A DNA stretch of 64,000 bases from Caenispirillum bisanense. Lineage in GTDB: Bacteria; Pseudomonadota; Alphaproteobacteria; Rhodospirillales; UBA2165. The position numbers and the translations under genes were made by a program. Below the pieces are notes generated by a model. It worked only from the letters and a program-made list of their open reading frames with translations, was not told the DNA's origin and did no database searches. Numbering within the stretch: position 1 is the first letter of the stretch; each line of letters opens with the position of its first letter. This document shows, piece after piece, positions 27,108 to 35,565 of the stretch. The stretch spans positions 32,677 to 96,676 of the forward strand of contig CAMDWJ010000014.1 in NCBI GenBank assembly GCA_945877815.1. The letters run 5' to 3'.

Positions 27108-28322
27108 ATGAGCAAGATCAAAGTCGCCAAGCCCGTCGTCGAGCTCGACGGCGACGAAATGACGCGGATCATCTGGAAGTTCATCAAGGACAAGCTGATC
27201 CTGCCATACCTCGATATCGATCTGCTCTATTACGATCTCGGGATGGAAAAGCGCGACGAGACCAACGACCAGATCACGATCGATGCGGCCAACGCGATCC
27301 TCAAACACGGCGTCGGCGTCAAATGCGCGACCATCACCCCGGACGAGGCGCGGGTGAAGGAATTCAACCTCAAGGAAATGTATCGTTCGCCCAACGGCAC
27401 CATCCGCAACATCATGGATGGAACGATTTTCCGCGCCCCCATCATTTGCAAGAACGTGCCGCGCCTGGTGCCGGGCTGGACCAAGCCCATCGTCATCGGC
27501 CGTCACGGCTTCGGCGATCAATACCGCGCCACCGATTTCGTCGTCCCCGGCCCGGGTACGCTGACCATCAAGTTCGTGCCCAAGGACGGCGGCCCGACGA
27601 TCGAGAAAAAGGTGTTCGATTTCCCGGGCGGTGGCCCCGCCATGGCGATGTACAATCTCGACGAATCGATCCGCGGGTTCGCGCGCGCCTGTATGGCCTA
27701 TTCGGTCGATCTCGGCTGGCCGCTGTACCTTTCGACCAAGAACACGATCCTCAAGGCCTATGACGGCCGCTTTAAGGACCTGTTCCAGGAAGTCTTCGAT
27801 ACCGAATTCAAGGCCAAGTTCGCCGAGAAGAAGATCACCTACGAGCATCGCCTGATCGACGATATGGTCGCCTCCGCGCTCAAGTGGGAAGGCGCGTTCG
27901 TTTGGGCCTGCAAGAACTACGACGGCGACGTGCAGTCCGACACTCTGGCTCAGGGCTTCGGCAGCTTGGGCATGATGACCTCGGTCCTTATGGCGCCGGA
28001 CGGCAAGTCGGTAGAAGCCGAGGCGGCGCACGGCACGGTCACGCGCCACTATCGCCAGCACCAGCAGGGCAAGGAAACCTCGACCAATCCGATCGCCTCG
28101 ATCTTCGCCTGGACGCGCGGTCTCGCCTGGCGCGGCAAGTTCGACAACACTCCGGATGTCGTCAGATTCGCCGAAACCCTGGAAAAGGTCTGCGTCGATA
28201 CCGTCGAAGCCGGCTTCATGACCAAGGATCTGGCCATCCTGATCGGCCCCGATCAGTCTTGGATGACGACCCAGAAGTTCCTCGACAAGCTCGATGCGGG
28301 CCTCAAGGTCGCGATGAAATAG
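27108..28322 (+). CDS. icd: NADP-dependent isocitrate dehydrogenase
   Basis: The enzyme oxidatively decarboxylates isocitrate to 2-oxoglutarate in the citric acid cycle. The 404-residue chain begins [20 protein letters not shown] and has the conserved substrate segment Ser-Pro-Asn-Gly-Thr-Ile-Arg-Asn and the metal-binding Asp region near Leu-Ile-Asp-Asp-Met-Val. It is of the eukaryotic-like homodimeric type II common in alphaproteobacteria, not the E. coli type. The start is ATG 27108; upstream frame extension to 27006 is not coding. It is followed by a toxin-antitoxin pair. The gene is probably monocistronic. Confidence 0.97.
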   Translation: MSKIKVAKPVVELDGDEMTRIIWKFIKDKLILPYLDIDLLYYDLGMEKRDETNDQITIDAANAILKHGVGVKCATITPDEARVKEFNLKEMYRSPNGTIRNIMDGTIFRAPIICKNVPRLVPGWTKPIVIGRHGFGDQYRATDFVVPGPGTLTIKFVPKDGGPTIEKKVFDFPGGGPAMAMYNLDESIRGFARACMAYSVDLGWPLYLSTKNTILKAYDGRFKDLFQEVFDTEFKAKFAEKKITYEHRLIDDMVASALKWEGAFVWACKNYDGDVQSDTLAQGFGSLGMMTSVLMAPDGKSVEAEAAHGTVTRHYRQHQQGKETSTNPIASIFAWTRGLAWRGKFDNTPDVVRFAETLEKVCVDTVEAGFMTKDLAILIGPDQSWMTTQKFLDKLDAGLKVAMK

Positions 28323-28335
28323 GATAGCCAAAAGT

Positions 28336-28373
28336 TATCCGCATGTTATAACTTTCGATATAACATGCGGATA
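28336..28373. promoter_or_regulatory. Palindromic element before the AbrB/Doc module
   Basis: Arms 28336-28349 and 28360-28373 are exact 14-base reverse complements with a 10-base centre. The element ends 5 bases before the antitoxin ATG and contains TATAAC on the plus strand, which can serve as a -10. It is an operator for autoregulation by inference; it could also act as a terminator hairpin for icd, though no T run follows. Confidence 0.65.
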
Positions 28374-28378
28374 CGGCA

Positions 28379-28603
28379 ATGAACTCCATCACGCTTCGCA
28401 AGATCGGCAATTCTCTCGGTTTCATCGTCCCTAAGGGCGATCTCGATGCGCTCGGGCTCAGCGAGGGCGACAAGATGGTCCTCGTGCGCGGACCGGATGG
28501 TCTGCGCCTGATCCCCTACGATCCGAAGTTCGCCGACGCTGTCGAGGACGCCTGCGGCTACATGCGCCGCCATCGCGACGCCATGCGCGAGCTCGCGAAG
28601 TAG
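28379..28603 (+). CDS. AbrB/MazE-type antitoxin of a Doc module
   Basis: The 74-residue protein has the swapped-hairpin AbrB fold at its N-terminus: Ile-Thr-Leu-Arg-Lys-Ile-Gly-Asn-Ser-Leu-Gly-Phe-Ile-Val-Pro, the usual MazE DNA-binding layout. A short C-terminal helix would wrap on the toxin. It precedes the Doc toxin by 6 bases and follows a 14-bp palindrome that is a good operator. Small size, tight linkage and the DNA-binding fold make an antitoxin/repressor role very likely. The classical Doc partner is Phd, so this is one of the AbrB-type pairings. The start has little Shine-Dalgarno. Confidence 0.85.
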   Translation: MNSITLRKIGNSLGFIVPKGDLDALGLSEGDKMVLVRGPDGLRLIPYDPKFADAVEDACGYMRRHRDAMRELAK

Positions 28604-28609
28604 CTCTCA

Positions 28610-29008
28610 ATGCCGGAGCCGTACTGGGTCTCGGCGGACCTCGCCGAGGTTCTGCACGGCGAACAATTGGCGCTTTTCGGCGGCGGTAGCGGCCTGCGCG
28701 ACCGGGGGCTGCTTGAAAGTGCCATCGCCCGCCCGCAGAACAAATATGCCGATGAACCAGATAGCGAATTGCCTGCGCTGGCGGCTTCGCTCGCTTACGG
28801 GGTGATCCGCAATCACCCCTTCGTCGATGGCAACAAGCGGACCGGCGATCTGTGTATTCGCGCCTTTATGTTCTTGAACGGCTTCGAATTCGAACCCGCC
28901 CAGACGGAGGAAGTCGCGATTATCCAAGGGATGGCCGCTGGCGAGGTGTCCGAGGGCGAACTGGCGGCCTGGATCGCCGCCAATTCCATGGCCAAAACTG
29001 GCCTGTGA
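28610..29008 (+). CDS. Death-on-curing (Doc/Fic-fold) toxin
   Basis: The 132-residue protein is of Doc size with the catalytic loop His-Pro-Phe-Val-Asp-Gly-Asn-Lys-Arg at 69-77. Doc phosphorylates EF-Tu with ATP and stops translation, whereas canonical Fic enzymes AMPylate targets; the Lys after Asn, in place of Gly, fits the Doc reaction. An N-terminal Leu-Arg-Asp-Arg-Gly-Leu-Leu-Glu-Ser-Ala segment is also diagnostic. Expression is held by the upstream AbrB-type gene, 6 bases before. The region is flanked by icd and rpmB, which do not suggest a mobile element. Confidence 0.92.
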   Translation: MPEPYWVSADLAEVLHGEQLALFGGGSGLRDRGLLESAIARPQNKYADEPDSELPALAASLAYGVIRNHPFVDGNKRTGDLCIRAFMFLNGFEFEPAQTEEVAIIQGMAAGEVSEGELAAWIAANSMAKTGL

Positions 29009-29088
29009 ACGCAGTCTAAGCCTTGACGAAGCGGGCGGGGGCCCCTAAAACCCTCGCTCCGCGCCACTTCAGCAGAACGGATAGTATC

Positions 29089-29385
29089 ATGTCACGACGT
29101 TGCGAAATCACCGGCAAGGGCGTTCTCGCCGGCAACAACGTGAGCCACGCGAACAACAAGTCGCGCCGCCGCTATCTGCCGAATGTGCAAAAGCGCATGC
29201 TCTACAGCGACGTTCTGGGCCCGATCCGCATGGATTGCACCCCGGCCGGCCTGCGTACGGTCGAGCATAACGGCGGCCTCGATGCCTTTTTGCTGAGCAC
29301 GTCGGACACCAAGCTTCCGCCCGAAAGCCTGAAGATTAAGCGCCGTCTGGTGAAGGCGCTGGCCAAGCGGGCGGCCGCCGCCTAG
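29089..29385 (+). CDS. rpmB: 50S ribosomal protein L28
   Basis: The 98-residue protein begins [20 protein letters not shown], the classic alphaproteobacterial L28 N-terminus, and ends in a Lys/Arg-rich helix. L28 binds 23S rRNA in the large subunit. Only the single Cys5 is present; the zinc-binding cysteine set of C+ forms is lacking. ATG 29089 is chosen; the open frame from 29023 starts inside the intergenic gap. It lies alone on the plus strand between the toxin gene and an uncharacterised small gene. Confidence 0.96.
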   Translation: MSRRCEITGKGVLAGNNVSHANNKSRRRYLPNVQKRMLYSDVLGPIRMDCTPAGLRTVEHNGGLDAFLLSTSDTKLPPESLKIKRRLVKALAKRAAAA

Positions 29386-29507
29386 CCTTGCTCTCGGCTT
29401 TTTGGGCCTTTACGGCTTCATTACCAACATCGTCTACGGTTATCCCGGATGATTCGGCGCACGCCGAAGGGCTATACTGCGTCCGGACATGCCTAAGAGG
29501 GTAACAC

Positions 29508-29780
29508 ATGACTAAATTTCTCGTCTCCGACGAAAACACGACGGGCTACAAGCTCGAAGATATCCTGCTCGCCCTCCGCTCCGATATCGTCAAGCGCTGT
29601 GAAAAGGTGGCGGACGATCATCGCGCCGAGGCGCTGCATGTCATGGCGAACAATATGAAGATTCTCGGGATGATGACCGAGTGCATCCATCTCGCGATGG
29701 ATTCGTCCAATGTGCTGAACAAAGCCTTCGGTCCGAGCAAATCCGGCGCCGGCGGCCCGCCACGTATCGGAAAACCCTAA
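29508..29780 (+). CDS. Small helical protein of unknown function
   Basis: The 90-residue protein is predicted mostly helical, with an N-terminal basic stretch, a central Asp-Ile-Val-Lys-Arg-Cys-Glu-Lys amphipathic helix and a Gly/Pro-rich tail. No family was recognised. AGAGGG lies about 7 bases ahead of the ATG, and there is a 120-base gap after rpmB with only a weak hairpin. The next gene overlaps its last 100 bases in another frame, so one of the two starts may be wrong. Confidence 0.65.
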   Translation: MTKFLVSDENTTGYKLEDILLALRSDIVKRCEKVADDHRAEALHVMANNMKILGMMTECIHLAMDSSNVLNKAFGPSKSGAGGPPRIGKP

Positions 29781-30409
29781 GGCGCGCGCGGGGCGCGCTT
29801 GTTTCGGCGGCGCTCTGCGCGGCCGGTCCTGCGTTGGCTGATCCCTGGTCGGATTCCTACGATCCGTCCGCCAAAACTCGCTTCATCCCGGTCGAACTGT
29901 GGACGGGAAGTCCGTGGGACGGTGTGCGGACGATCAATCTTCCCAAGGCCGATCTTCATTTCGACGGCACCAACAAGCACATCACCGGTCCGCTCGAATG
30001 GACCGACTCGATCGACGGAACCACGCGGCTCGTCTATCTGCGTTACACCGCGCGCGACCGTAAGACGCAGCGCTTTGCGGTGCGTGAGGACGGAACCGGG
30101 ATCGGGCGCGTCGACGATTCGCGTTGGCAACGCGAAATCCAGCGCGGCGAATCCAAATTTCCGCTCGGCCTTTGGACGCAGGGCGAAACCCGCGTCTATC
30201 CGATCGAAGCATTCGGCATCAACAACAAGAAACCGATCTCCCTGCCGATGCAGGTGACGATCATCATGGAGAATATCGAGCACCGTTATGCCGGCAACGA
30301 TCATTGCATGACGTTCCGCTGGCGGCTCACAATCCGTGAGCGGCTGGCCGACAACAACGCCTATACCTATTGCCCGGGGAAAGGCCTCGCGAGCCTCGAC
30401 GACGATTAG
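29681..30409 (+). CDS. Exported protein of unknown function, start uncertain
   Basis: The frame is open from at least 29681 (GTG) to TAG at 30407. The signal-peptide-like segment [15 protein letters not shown] begins at residue 38, with Arg-rich residues before it, and mature protein would start at Asp-Pro-Trp. No ATG, GTG or TTG lies between 29684 and the signal core, so either the long Arg-rich n-region is real or the start is non-canonical. The mature part (about 190 residues) is beta-rich, with Trp and Arg well spread. No family was recognised. It converges on cobT with a 4-base overlap. Confidence 0.65.
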   Translation: MHPSRDGFVQCAEQSLRSEQIRRRRPATYRKTLRRARGALVSAALCAAGPALADPWSDSYDPSAKTRFIPVELWTGSPWDGVRTINLPKADLHFDGTNKHITGPLEWTDSIDGTTRLVYLRYTARDRKTQRFAVREDGTGIGRVDDSRWQREIQRGESKFPLGLWTQGETRVYPIEAFGINNKKPISLPMQVTIIMENIEHRYAGNDHCMTFRWRLTIRERLADNNAYTYCPGKGLASLDDD

Positions 30410-32265
30410 TTCAAAAAGCCGCGGCGCGGCGGGCGTTGGGCTTTTTCATCGAATAGATCGATCAGGTTCTGCATCATCGTGCCGCCGAGCTCTTCGGCAT
30501 CGTTGATGGTGACCGCGCGGCGATAGTAGCGCGTCACGTCGTGGCCGATGCCGATCGCGGTGATTTCGATCGATGTCCGCGTCTCGATGAAATTGATCGC
30601 GTCGCGCAGATGCCGTTCGAGATAGTTGCCCGGATTGACCGATAGAGTCGCATCGTCGACGGGTGCGCCGTCCGAAATCACCATCAGGATGCGCCGCTGC
30701 TCGGGCCGTGCGATCAGGCGGTTGTAGGCCCACAACAGGGCCTCGCCGTCGATATTCTCCTTCAGCAATCCTTCGCGCAGCATCAGGCCGATATTCTTGC
30801 GCGCGCGCCGCCACGGCGCGTCGGCTGATTTATAGATGATGTGGCGCAGATCGTTGAGCCGGCCCGGATTGGCGGCCTTGCCGTCGGCGACCCACTTTTC
30901 CCGCGCTTGCCCGCCCTTCCAGGCGCGCGTCGTGAAGCCCAGCACCTCGACCTTGACGGCGCAGCGCTCCAGCGTGCGCGCCATGATATCGGCGCTCATC
31001 GCGGCGACCGAGATCGGCCGGCCGCGCATCGAGCCTGAATTGTCGATCAGCAGGGTGACGATCGTGTCGCGGAAATTGGCTTCTTTTTCGATCTTGTAGC
31101 TCAAGGGATGCTGCGGATCGGTTATGACGCGGCTCAAGCGCCCCGCATCCAGGATGCCTTCGTCGAGATCGAATTCCCACCAGCGCTGCTGCTGCGCCAT
31201 CAGGCGGCGCTGCAAACGGTTGGCGAGGCGCGCGACCACGCCTTGCATGTTGGAGAGCTGCTGGTCGAGCTGGGCGCGCAGACGCGTCATTTCGTCCGGG
31301 TCGCACAAATCCTCGGCCTTGGTCACCTCGTCGAACTGCAAAGTATAGGCGCGATAGGCATCGACCGCGTGATTGGGGAAATCGGGCCGCATCGGCTTGC
31401 CGCGCATTGAGGAATCCGACTCGTCGTCGGATTCCTCCGGGTCCATCATGTCTTCGGAATCTTCGAGGCTGTCGGGATCGAGCATCTCGGCGTCGGACTC
31501 GTCGCCCTCGCTCTCCTCGCCTTCCGGGTTGGACTCCGCACCCTCTTCGTCTTGGGCGCTCTGGTCTTTGTCTTCGCTATCCTCGTCGTTGTCGCCGCTA
31601 TCGTTCTCGGGCTCGCCCTCGGTCTCGATCGGTAGGTCGAGATCTTCGAGGATATGGCGGAGCGCGGCACCAAAGCTCGCCTGGTCGGCGACGGTGGATT
31701 GCAATTCGCCGACGCGATTGCCGATCTTGGAATCCAGATGTTCGCGCCATTCTTCGAGCATCGCGCGTCCGGACGGCGGGCAGGATTGGCCCGTCAGCTT
31801 CTCGCGGATATAGAGCCCGACCGCGTCGCCTATTTGGGTTTCTTCCATTGCGCTGATCAGGTGATAGCCGCGCTCGCGGTAATTGGCGTCCTGATAGGCG
31901 TAAAGATTCTTGGCTACACCGGCCATGTCGCGGCTGCCGATGCTCTCGACGCGCGCCTGCTCGCAGGCATCGAACAGGGCGGCACTTTGTCCGCCCATCG
32001 GGCGCTGCTTCGCGTAAAGTTTCTGGTCCTGGTGGCGCAGGCGAAGTGCGGCCGCATCGGCCTCGCCGCGCAGCACGCCGAGATCCTGGCTGTCGAACTG
32101 GCGGGGCGGGGTGGGCAAACGGGCCTGGCTACCCTCGGCGCTGAAGCTGACCCCGTGGGCGCCCGGCGCGAAGCTCACCTGGACGTCGTCGCGCGCCGAG
32201 ACCGCCTTCAGCGTGGCCTCGGTCACCCGTTTGATCAGGTTTTGGGCGTCCTGATCGATTGGCAT
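30406..32265 (-). CDS. cobT: Cobaltochelatase-type subunit CobT
   Basis: CobT is the large VWA-bearing subunit of the aerobic ATP-dependent cobaltochelatase CobNST that inserts cobalt into hydrogenobyrinate diamide. The 619-residue protein has an N-terminal helical region (1-210), an acidic Asp/Glu/Ser linker (about 215-287), and a C-terminal VWA domain with the MIDAS motif Asp-Asn-Ser-Gly-Ser at 408-412. It pairs with cobS just upstream. CobN and the corrin ring genes are not in the window. Because cobS/cobT are also conserved where B12 synthesis is absent, a chaperone-like role with another partner is possible. Confidence 0.93.
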   Translation of the reverse strand: MPIDQDAQNLIKRVTEATLKAVSARDDVQVSFAPGAHGVSFSAEGSQARLPTPPRQFDSQDLGVLRGEADAAALRLRHQDQKLYAKQRPMGGQSAALFDACEQARVESIGSRDMAGVAKNLYAYQDANYRERGYHLISAMEETQIGDAVGLYIREKLTGQSCPPSGRAMLEEWREHLDSKIGNRVGELQSTVADQASFGAALRHILEDLDLPIETEGEPENDSGDNDEDSEDKDQSAQDEEGAESNPEGEESEGDESDAEMLDPDSLEDSEDMMDPEESDDESDSSMRGKPMRPDFPNHAVDAYRAYTLQFDEVTKAEDLCDPDEMTRLRAQLDQQLSNMQGVVARLANRLQRRLMAQQQRWWEFDLDEGILDAGRLSRVITDPQHPLSYKIEKEANFRDTIVTLLIDNSGSMRGRPISVAAMSADIMARTLERCAVKVEVLGFTTRAWKGGQAREKWVADGKAANPGRLNDLRHIIYKSADAPWRRARKNIGLMLREGLLKENIDGEALLWAYNRLIARPEQRRILMVISDGAPVDDATLSVNPGNYLERHLRDAINFIETRTSIEITAIGIGHDVTRYYRRAVTINDAEELGGTMMQNLIDLFDEKAQRPPRRGFLN

Positions 32266-32275
32266 GGACTGCCCC

Positions 32276-33283
32276 CTAAGACAGAGTGATGTGCGCTGCC
32301 GACTCGGGTAGTTCCTCGCCGAACACGCGCTGGTAATACTCGGCGATCACCGGGCGTTCCATCTCGTCGCATTTGTTGAGGAAGGTAAGACGGAAAGCAA
32401 ATCCGAGATCCTTGAAGATATTCGAGTTCTCGCCCCAGATGATCACCGTGCGCGGGCTCATGACGGTCGAGATATCGCCATTCATGAATCCCGAGCGGGT
32501 GAGATCGGCGAGTTCGACCATCTTGGAGACCTGGCCGCGCCCGTCCTTGGTATTGAAGGACGGAACCTTGGCCAGCACGATTTCCACTTCGGCGTCGTGG
32601 CTCAGATAGTTGAGCGTGGTCACGATGCTCCAGCGATCCATCTGGCCCTGGTTGATCTGCTGCGTGCCGTGATAGAGGCCGGTGGTATCGCCGAGGCCGA
32701 CCGTATTCGAGGTCGCGAACAGGCGGAAGAAAGGATGCGGCTTGATGACCTTGGATTGATCGAGCAGCGTCAGCTTGCCGTCGACTTCGAGCACGCGCTG
32801 GATCACGAACATCACGTCCGGGCGGCCGGCATCGTATTCGTCGAACACCAGCGCGGTCGGATGCTGAAGGCACCACGGTAGGATGCCTTCGCGGAACTCG
32901 GTCACTTGATGGCCGTCCTTGAGGACGATCGCGTCCTTGCCGACGAGATCGATGCGGCTGATATGGCTGTCGAGATTGACGCGCACGCACGGCCAGTTAA
33001 GGCGCGAGGCGATCTGCTCGACATGCGTCGATTTGCCGGTGCCATGATAGCCCTGGATAAGGACGCGGCGGTTGTAGGCGAAGCCGGCGAGGATCGCGAG
33101 CGTGGTTTCGCGGTCGAAGCGATAGGCGTCGTCGAAGGCCGGGACATATTCGTTGCCCTGGCTGAAGGCCGGGACTTCCATGTCGCTGTCGATACCGAAA
33201 GCCTGGCGGACCGAAACCTTAATATCGGGGCGATTCAACGGGAAGGCGCTGGTATCGGTCGCGGTGGGTGCGTTTTGTGTCAT
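32276..33283 (-). CDS. cobS: Cobaltochelatase-type AAA+ subunit CobS
   Basis: CobS is the MoxR-type AAA+ ATPase that forms a ring with CobT. The 335-residue protein has Walker A Gly-Tyr-His-Gly-Thr-Gly-Lys-Ser and Walker B Leu-Val-Phe-Asp-Glu-Tyr-Asp. The N-terminus, [14 protein letters not shown], is the standard CobS one. ATG 33283 is preferred over the in-frame TTG 33310. It is 10 bases ahead of cobT. Immediately upstream is the J-domain gene, an order common in alphaproteobacteria. Confidence 0.94.
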   Translation of the reverse strand: MTQNAPTATDTSAFPLNRPDIKVSVRQAFGIDSDMEVPAFSQGNEYVPAFDDAYRFDRETTLAILAGFAYNRRVLIQGYHGTGKSTHVEQIASRLNWPCVRVNLDSHISRIDLVGKDAIVLKDGHQVTEFREGILPWCLQHPTALVFDEYDAGRPDVMFVIQRVLEVDGKLTLLDQSKVIKPHPFFRLFATSNTVGLGDTTGLYHGTQQINQGQMDRWSIVTTLNYLSHDAEVEIVLAKVPSFNTKDGRGQVSKMVELADLTRSGFMNGDISTVMSPRTVIIWGENSNIFKDLGFAFRLTFLNKCDEMERPVIAEYYQRVFGEELPESAAHITLS

Positions 33284-33321
33284 GCTGTTTCCGCTGGTGG
33301 TCGAATTCAAGGTGAGGCGCT

Positions 33322-33945
33322 TTAGGCGACCTTATCGGTTTTTAAGCCATTGTTCAGGCTGTTTTTCAGGATTTTGTACGCCTCGTTGATCCGCTTCAAA
33401 CGTTCTTCCGCATCCTTGGACCCGTTATTGGCGTCGGGATGGTGACGCTTTACGAGCGTCTTGTAGCGTGCTTTGACCTCCTCGATCGAGACCGGAAACT
33501 CCAGCCCGAGGACGCTGAACGCCCGCTTTTCGGCCGCCGACAGCTCCGGCGGCGGGGGTGCGCTTGTGCCCTGGCCGTGAAACTGGCCTTTGAGGGCGCC
33601 GAACGGATCATACACGCCGTCGAGACGGTAGGCTGCCGCACCTGTGTCCACTTTGCCGGCGAGGGGGCCATCCCCCAACGGCCATGTCGGGCGATTCCAG
33701 GTGCCGTCCGAGCGGATATGAGCCTCCATCTCCGCGTCGGACATGCCTACATAGTAGTTCCAGGAGCGGTTGTAAATCCGCACATGGTCCAAGCAAAACC
33801 ATTGATATTCCGCGATTCGTTCGGGCGATACGGGTGCTCGATAGGGCGCGAGTTCGGCGCATCCCGGCCACGCGCAGGCCGGCGGGGCGGGGGCGGGCTC
33901 CACCGGATCGAAGACCTCGAAAACGTCGGCTGGCCGATCTTTCAT
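33322..33945 (-). CDS. J-domain protein beside cobST
   Basis: The 207-residue protein has an N-terminal Cys/Trp-bearing region (Cys-Ala-Trp-Pro-Gly-Cys and Phe-Cys-Leu-Asp-His, possibly metal-binding) and a C-terminal J-domain of about 65 residues, Ala-Phe-Ser-Val-Leu-Gly-Leu through to His-His-Pro-Asp-Ala-Asn. The HPD motif activates Hsp70 ATPase. No Gly/Phe or zinc-finger region typical of DnaJ is present, so it is a specialised co-chaperone. It precedes cobS by 38 bases and is divergent from bolA. Association with cobST is conserved in relatives and hints at assembly of the chelatase ring. Confidence 0.9.
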   Translation of the reverse strand: MKDRPADVFEVFDPVEPAPAPPACAWPGCAELAPYRAPVSPERIAEYQWFCLDHVRIYNRSWNYYVGMSDAEMEAHIRSDGTWNRPTWPLGDGPLAGKVDTGAAAYRLDGVYDPFGALKGQFHGQGTSAPPPPELSAAEKRAFSVLGLEFPVSIEEVKARYKTLVKRHHPDANNGSKDAEERLKRINEAYKILKNSLNNGLKTDKVA

Positions 33946-34039
33946 GCCCGAAAATATGGGACGAACCGCTCCAGCTTACAAGAACGTGAAACGAAGGGCC
34001 GTGCTTGAACGCCGCCGCGCGCCGCGCCATGCTTACCGA

Positions 34040-34315
34040 ATGATCACAGCCGACCATATCGGAGGCAAACTCGCGGCCGCCCTTAATGCCAAAACCATCG
34101 AGGTCGAGGACGATTCGGCCCGCCATGCCGGCCATATGGGCCATCCCGGCCATGCCGGCGGGGGAACGCATTTCAACGTCGCCATCGTCTCGCCGGTCTT
34201 CGCCGGCAAGTCGCGGCTCGAACGCCAGCGCCTCGTCTATTCCATCCTGGATGCCGAGCTGAAGGGCGGCGTGCACGCGCTGGCACTTATCACCAAGGCG
34301 CCGGGGGAAACCTAG
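34040..34315 (+). CDS. BolA-family protein with His-rich insert
   Basis: The 91-residue protein is a BolA fold: an N-terminal helix, then Glu-Val-Glu-Asp-Asp and the conserved Thr-His-Phe-Asn-Val-Ala-Ile-Val-Ser. The helix with Arg-Leu-Glu-Arg-Gln-Arg-Leu-Val-Tyr follows, then His-Ala-Leu. BolA proteins pair with monothiol glutaredoxins to bind or sense Fe-S clusters. Between strands 1 and 2 there is a loop with five His in 16 residues (His-Ala-Gly-His-Met-Gly-His-Pro-Gly-His, then Thr-His). It is divergent from the J-domain gene. ATG 34040 is the only sensible start in frame. Confidence 0.88.
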   Translation: MITADHIGGKLAAALNAKTIEVEDDSARHAGHMGHPGHAGGGTHFNVAIVSPVFAGKSRLERQRLVYSILDAELKGGVHALALITKAPGET

Positions 34316-34400
34316 GCGTTCCTGTCAAAGTAGGGCCGTCACCCCCCGCCACGCGCGCCCGCCCGCCATGTACGCGCGACGGGGGTCCAAAAATGGCCGA

Positions 34401-34427
34401 CTGGATTCCGGCTTTCGCGGGAATGAC
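34401..34427 (+). repeat. Short hairpin repeat unit of the TGGATTCC...GGAATGAC type
   Basis: The 27-base unit can fold with a stem across GCTTTCGC, and is closely similar to the half-units at 35496-35555. It lies after bolA and before the stop end of the binding protein gene. Such units occur often in alphaproteobacterial intergenic regions. Confidence 0.6.
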
Positions 34428-34451
34428 AAATCACGGTAGTTCGCGTGCTCC

Positions 34452-35471
34452 TTACCGTCCCATCGCCTTCATGGCGCGTTCGACCACGGGCTTTGACGTC
34501 TGGTAGAAGGCCGCGAATGTCTTCTGCACCTCCTCGCCGCTCATTGCCTCGACGCCGAGACCGATCTTGCTTGCCTCGGCGAGGAAGGCCGCATCCTTCA
34601 CCATGGCGTCGAAGGCCTTGCGCAGGGTCGCCGCGCGTTCGGGTGCCAGGCCGGGCGGGGCGGCGATTGGGCGGCCGATGGCGTCTGAGCCGAAGATGAG
34701 TTCCGCGAGCTTCCGGTCGTCGTCGTTTTTGATCAGCTCGAAGACGCTGGGTACGTTGGGGAAGTCTGCGGTGCGTTGCTTGCCGAGCGTCATCGCGATG
34801 TTCAAATTGCCGGCGGCCACGTCGTCTTTATATTGCGAGCGGATCGAACTCATATAAAGACCGCAGGTGCCGTCCACTTCGCCGCGCTGCATGGCGAGAT
34901 TGACGTCGCGCGTTCCCTGATAGCCGAGTATCACTTTGGTCTTGAGGCCGAACAGCGAGCCCAGCACAAGCGGATGAATCGAGGTGATCGCCGCCGGGCC
35001 GGTGGCGCCGAAGGTCGTCTCGCGCGTCTTCATGTCTTCCCAGCTTTTGATGCCGGCATGTTTCCAGGTGCCGCAGGAGGACACGTCGGAATCGAGATTG
35101 CCGATCCAGGTGAACTTGGTCGTCTCGTACATCGCGTCGGTCGTGCCGAACAGCGGCTCCAGCGCGGTGGTCGCGGCGAACAACGCAAGCTCGGTGCCGT
35201 CCTTCTTGGCAACGTTGTAGATCGAGCCCGCGAGCTTCATGCCGCCGGCGCCCGGCTCGTTCTTGGCGATCACCGTGGGGTTGCCGGGAACGAAGCGGCC
35301 GAAATGGCGCGCCATCAGGCGCCCGTAGGTATCGTAGCCGCCGCCCGCGCCGAAACCGATGCCGATCGAGATTTCCTTGCCCTTGAAGTAGGTGTCCTCC
35401 TGTGCGGATGCCGGATGGGCGAGTGCAATAAGCGCCAACGCGCCGAGCGTGAGTGATGCAAAGATTTTCAT
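34452..35471 (-). CDS. Tripartite tricarboxylate transporter-type substrate-binding protein (Bug/TctC)
   Basis: The 339-residue precursor has a signal peptide ending Pro-Ala-Ser-Ala-Gln-Glu. The mature part carries the Bug/TctC-like segments Gly-Phe-Gly-Ala-Gly-Gly-Gly-Tyr-Asp (ligand carboxylate loop) and Asn-Glu-Pro-Gly-Ala-Gly-Gly. The closest style is the divergent 'tripartite tricarboxylate transporter family receptor' rather than classic TctC. It binds an unknown organic acid in the periplasm. No TctA/TctB permease gene is in the window, so it is orphan here. GGAGGAAG lies before ATG 35471. A second family member is at 36916. Confidence 0.88.
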   Translation of the reverse strand: MKIFASLTLGALALIALAHPASAQEDTYFKGKEISIGIGFGAGGGYDTYGRLMARHFGRFVPGNPTVIAKNEPGAGGMKLAGSIYNVAKKDGTELALFAATTALEPLFGTTDAMYETTKFTWIGNLDSDVSSCGTWKHAGIKSWEDMKTRETTFGATGPAAITSIHPLVLGSLFGLKTKVILGYQGTRDVNLAMQRGEVDGTCGLYMSSIRSQYKDDVAAGNLNIAMTLGKQRTADFPNVPSVFELIKNDDDRKLAELIFGSDAIGRPIAAPPGLAPERAATLRKAFDAMVKDAAFLAEASKIGLGVEAMSGEEVQKTFAAFYQTSKPVVERAMKAMGR

Positions 35472-35495
35472 TTGTCTTCCTCCCAAGTATGTATT

Positions 35496-35555
35496 CGTCA
35501 TTCCCGGGTAAGCGGGAATCCAGGGCCCTGGACTCCCGCCTGCGCGGGCGTGACG
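35496..35555. repeat. 60-bp imperfect palindrome made of two hairpin units
   Basis: The two halves mirror each other about the CAGGGCCCTG centre at 35521-35530. Each half is itself a hairpin (ATTCCCG..CGGGAAT and CTCCCGC..GCGGGCG). It matches the unit at 34401-34427. It lies between the binding protein gene and the luciferase-like gene, both on the minus strand, and could fold as a cruciform or terminator. Confidence 0.7.
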
Positions 35556-35565
35556 GGCTTTCTAA

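Noticed and set aside
27102..28331. 409-codon frame opposite icd
   Set aside because: It is a mirror of a highly conserved gene in high-GC DNA and has no recognisable features.
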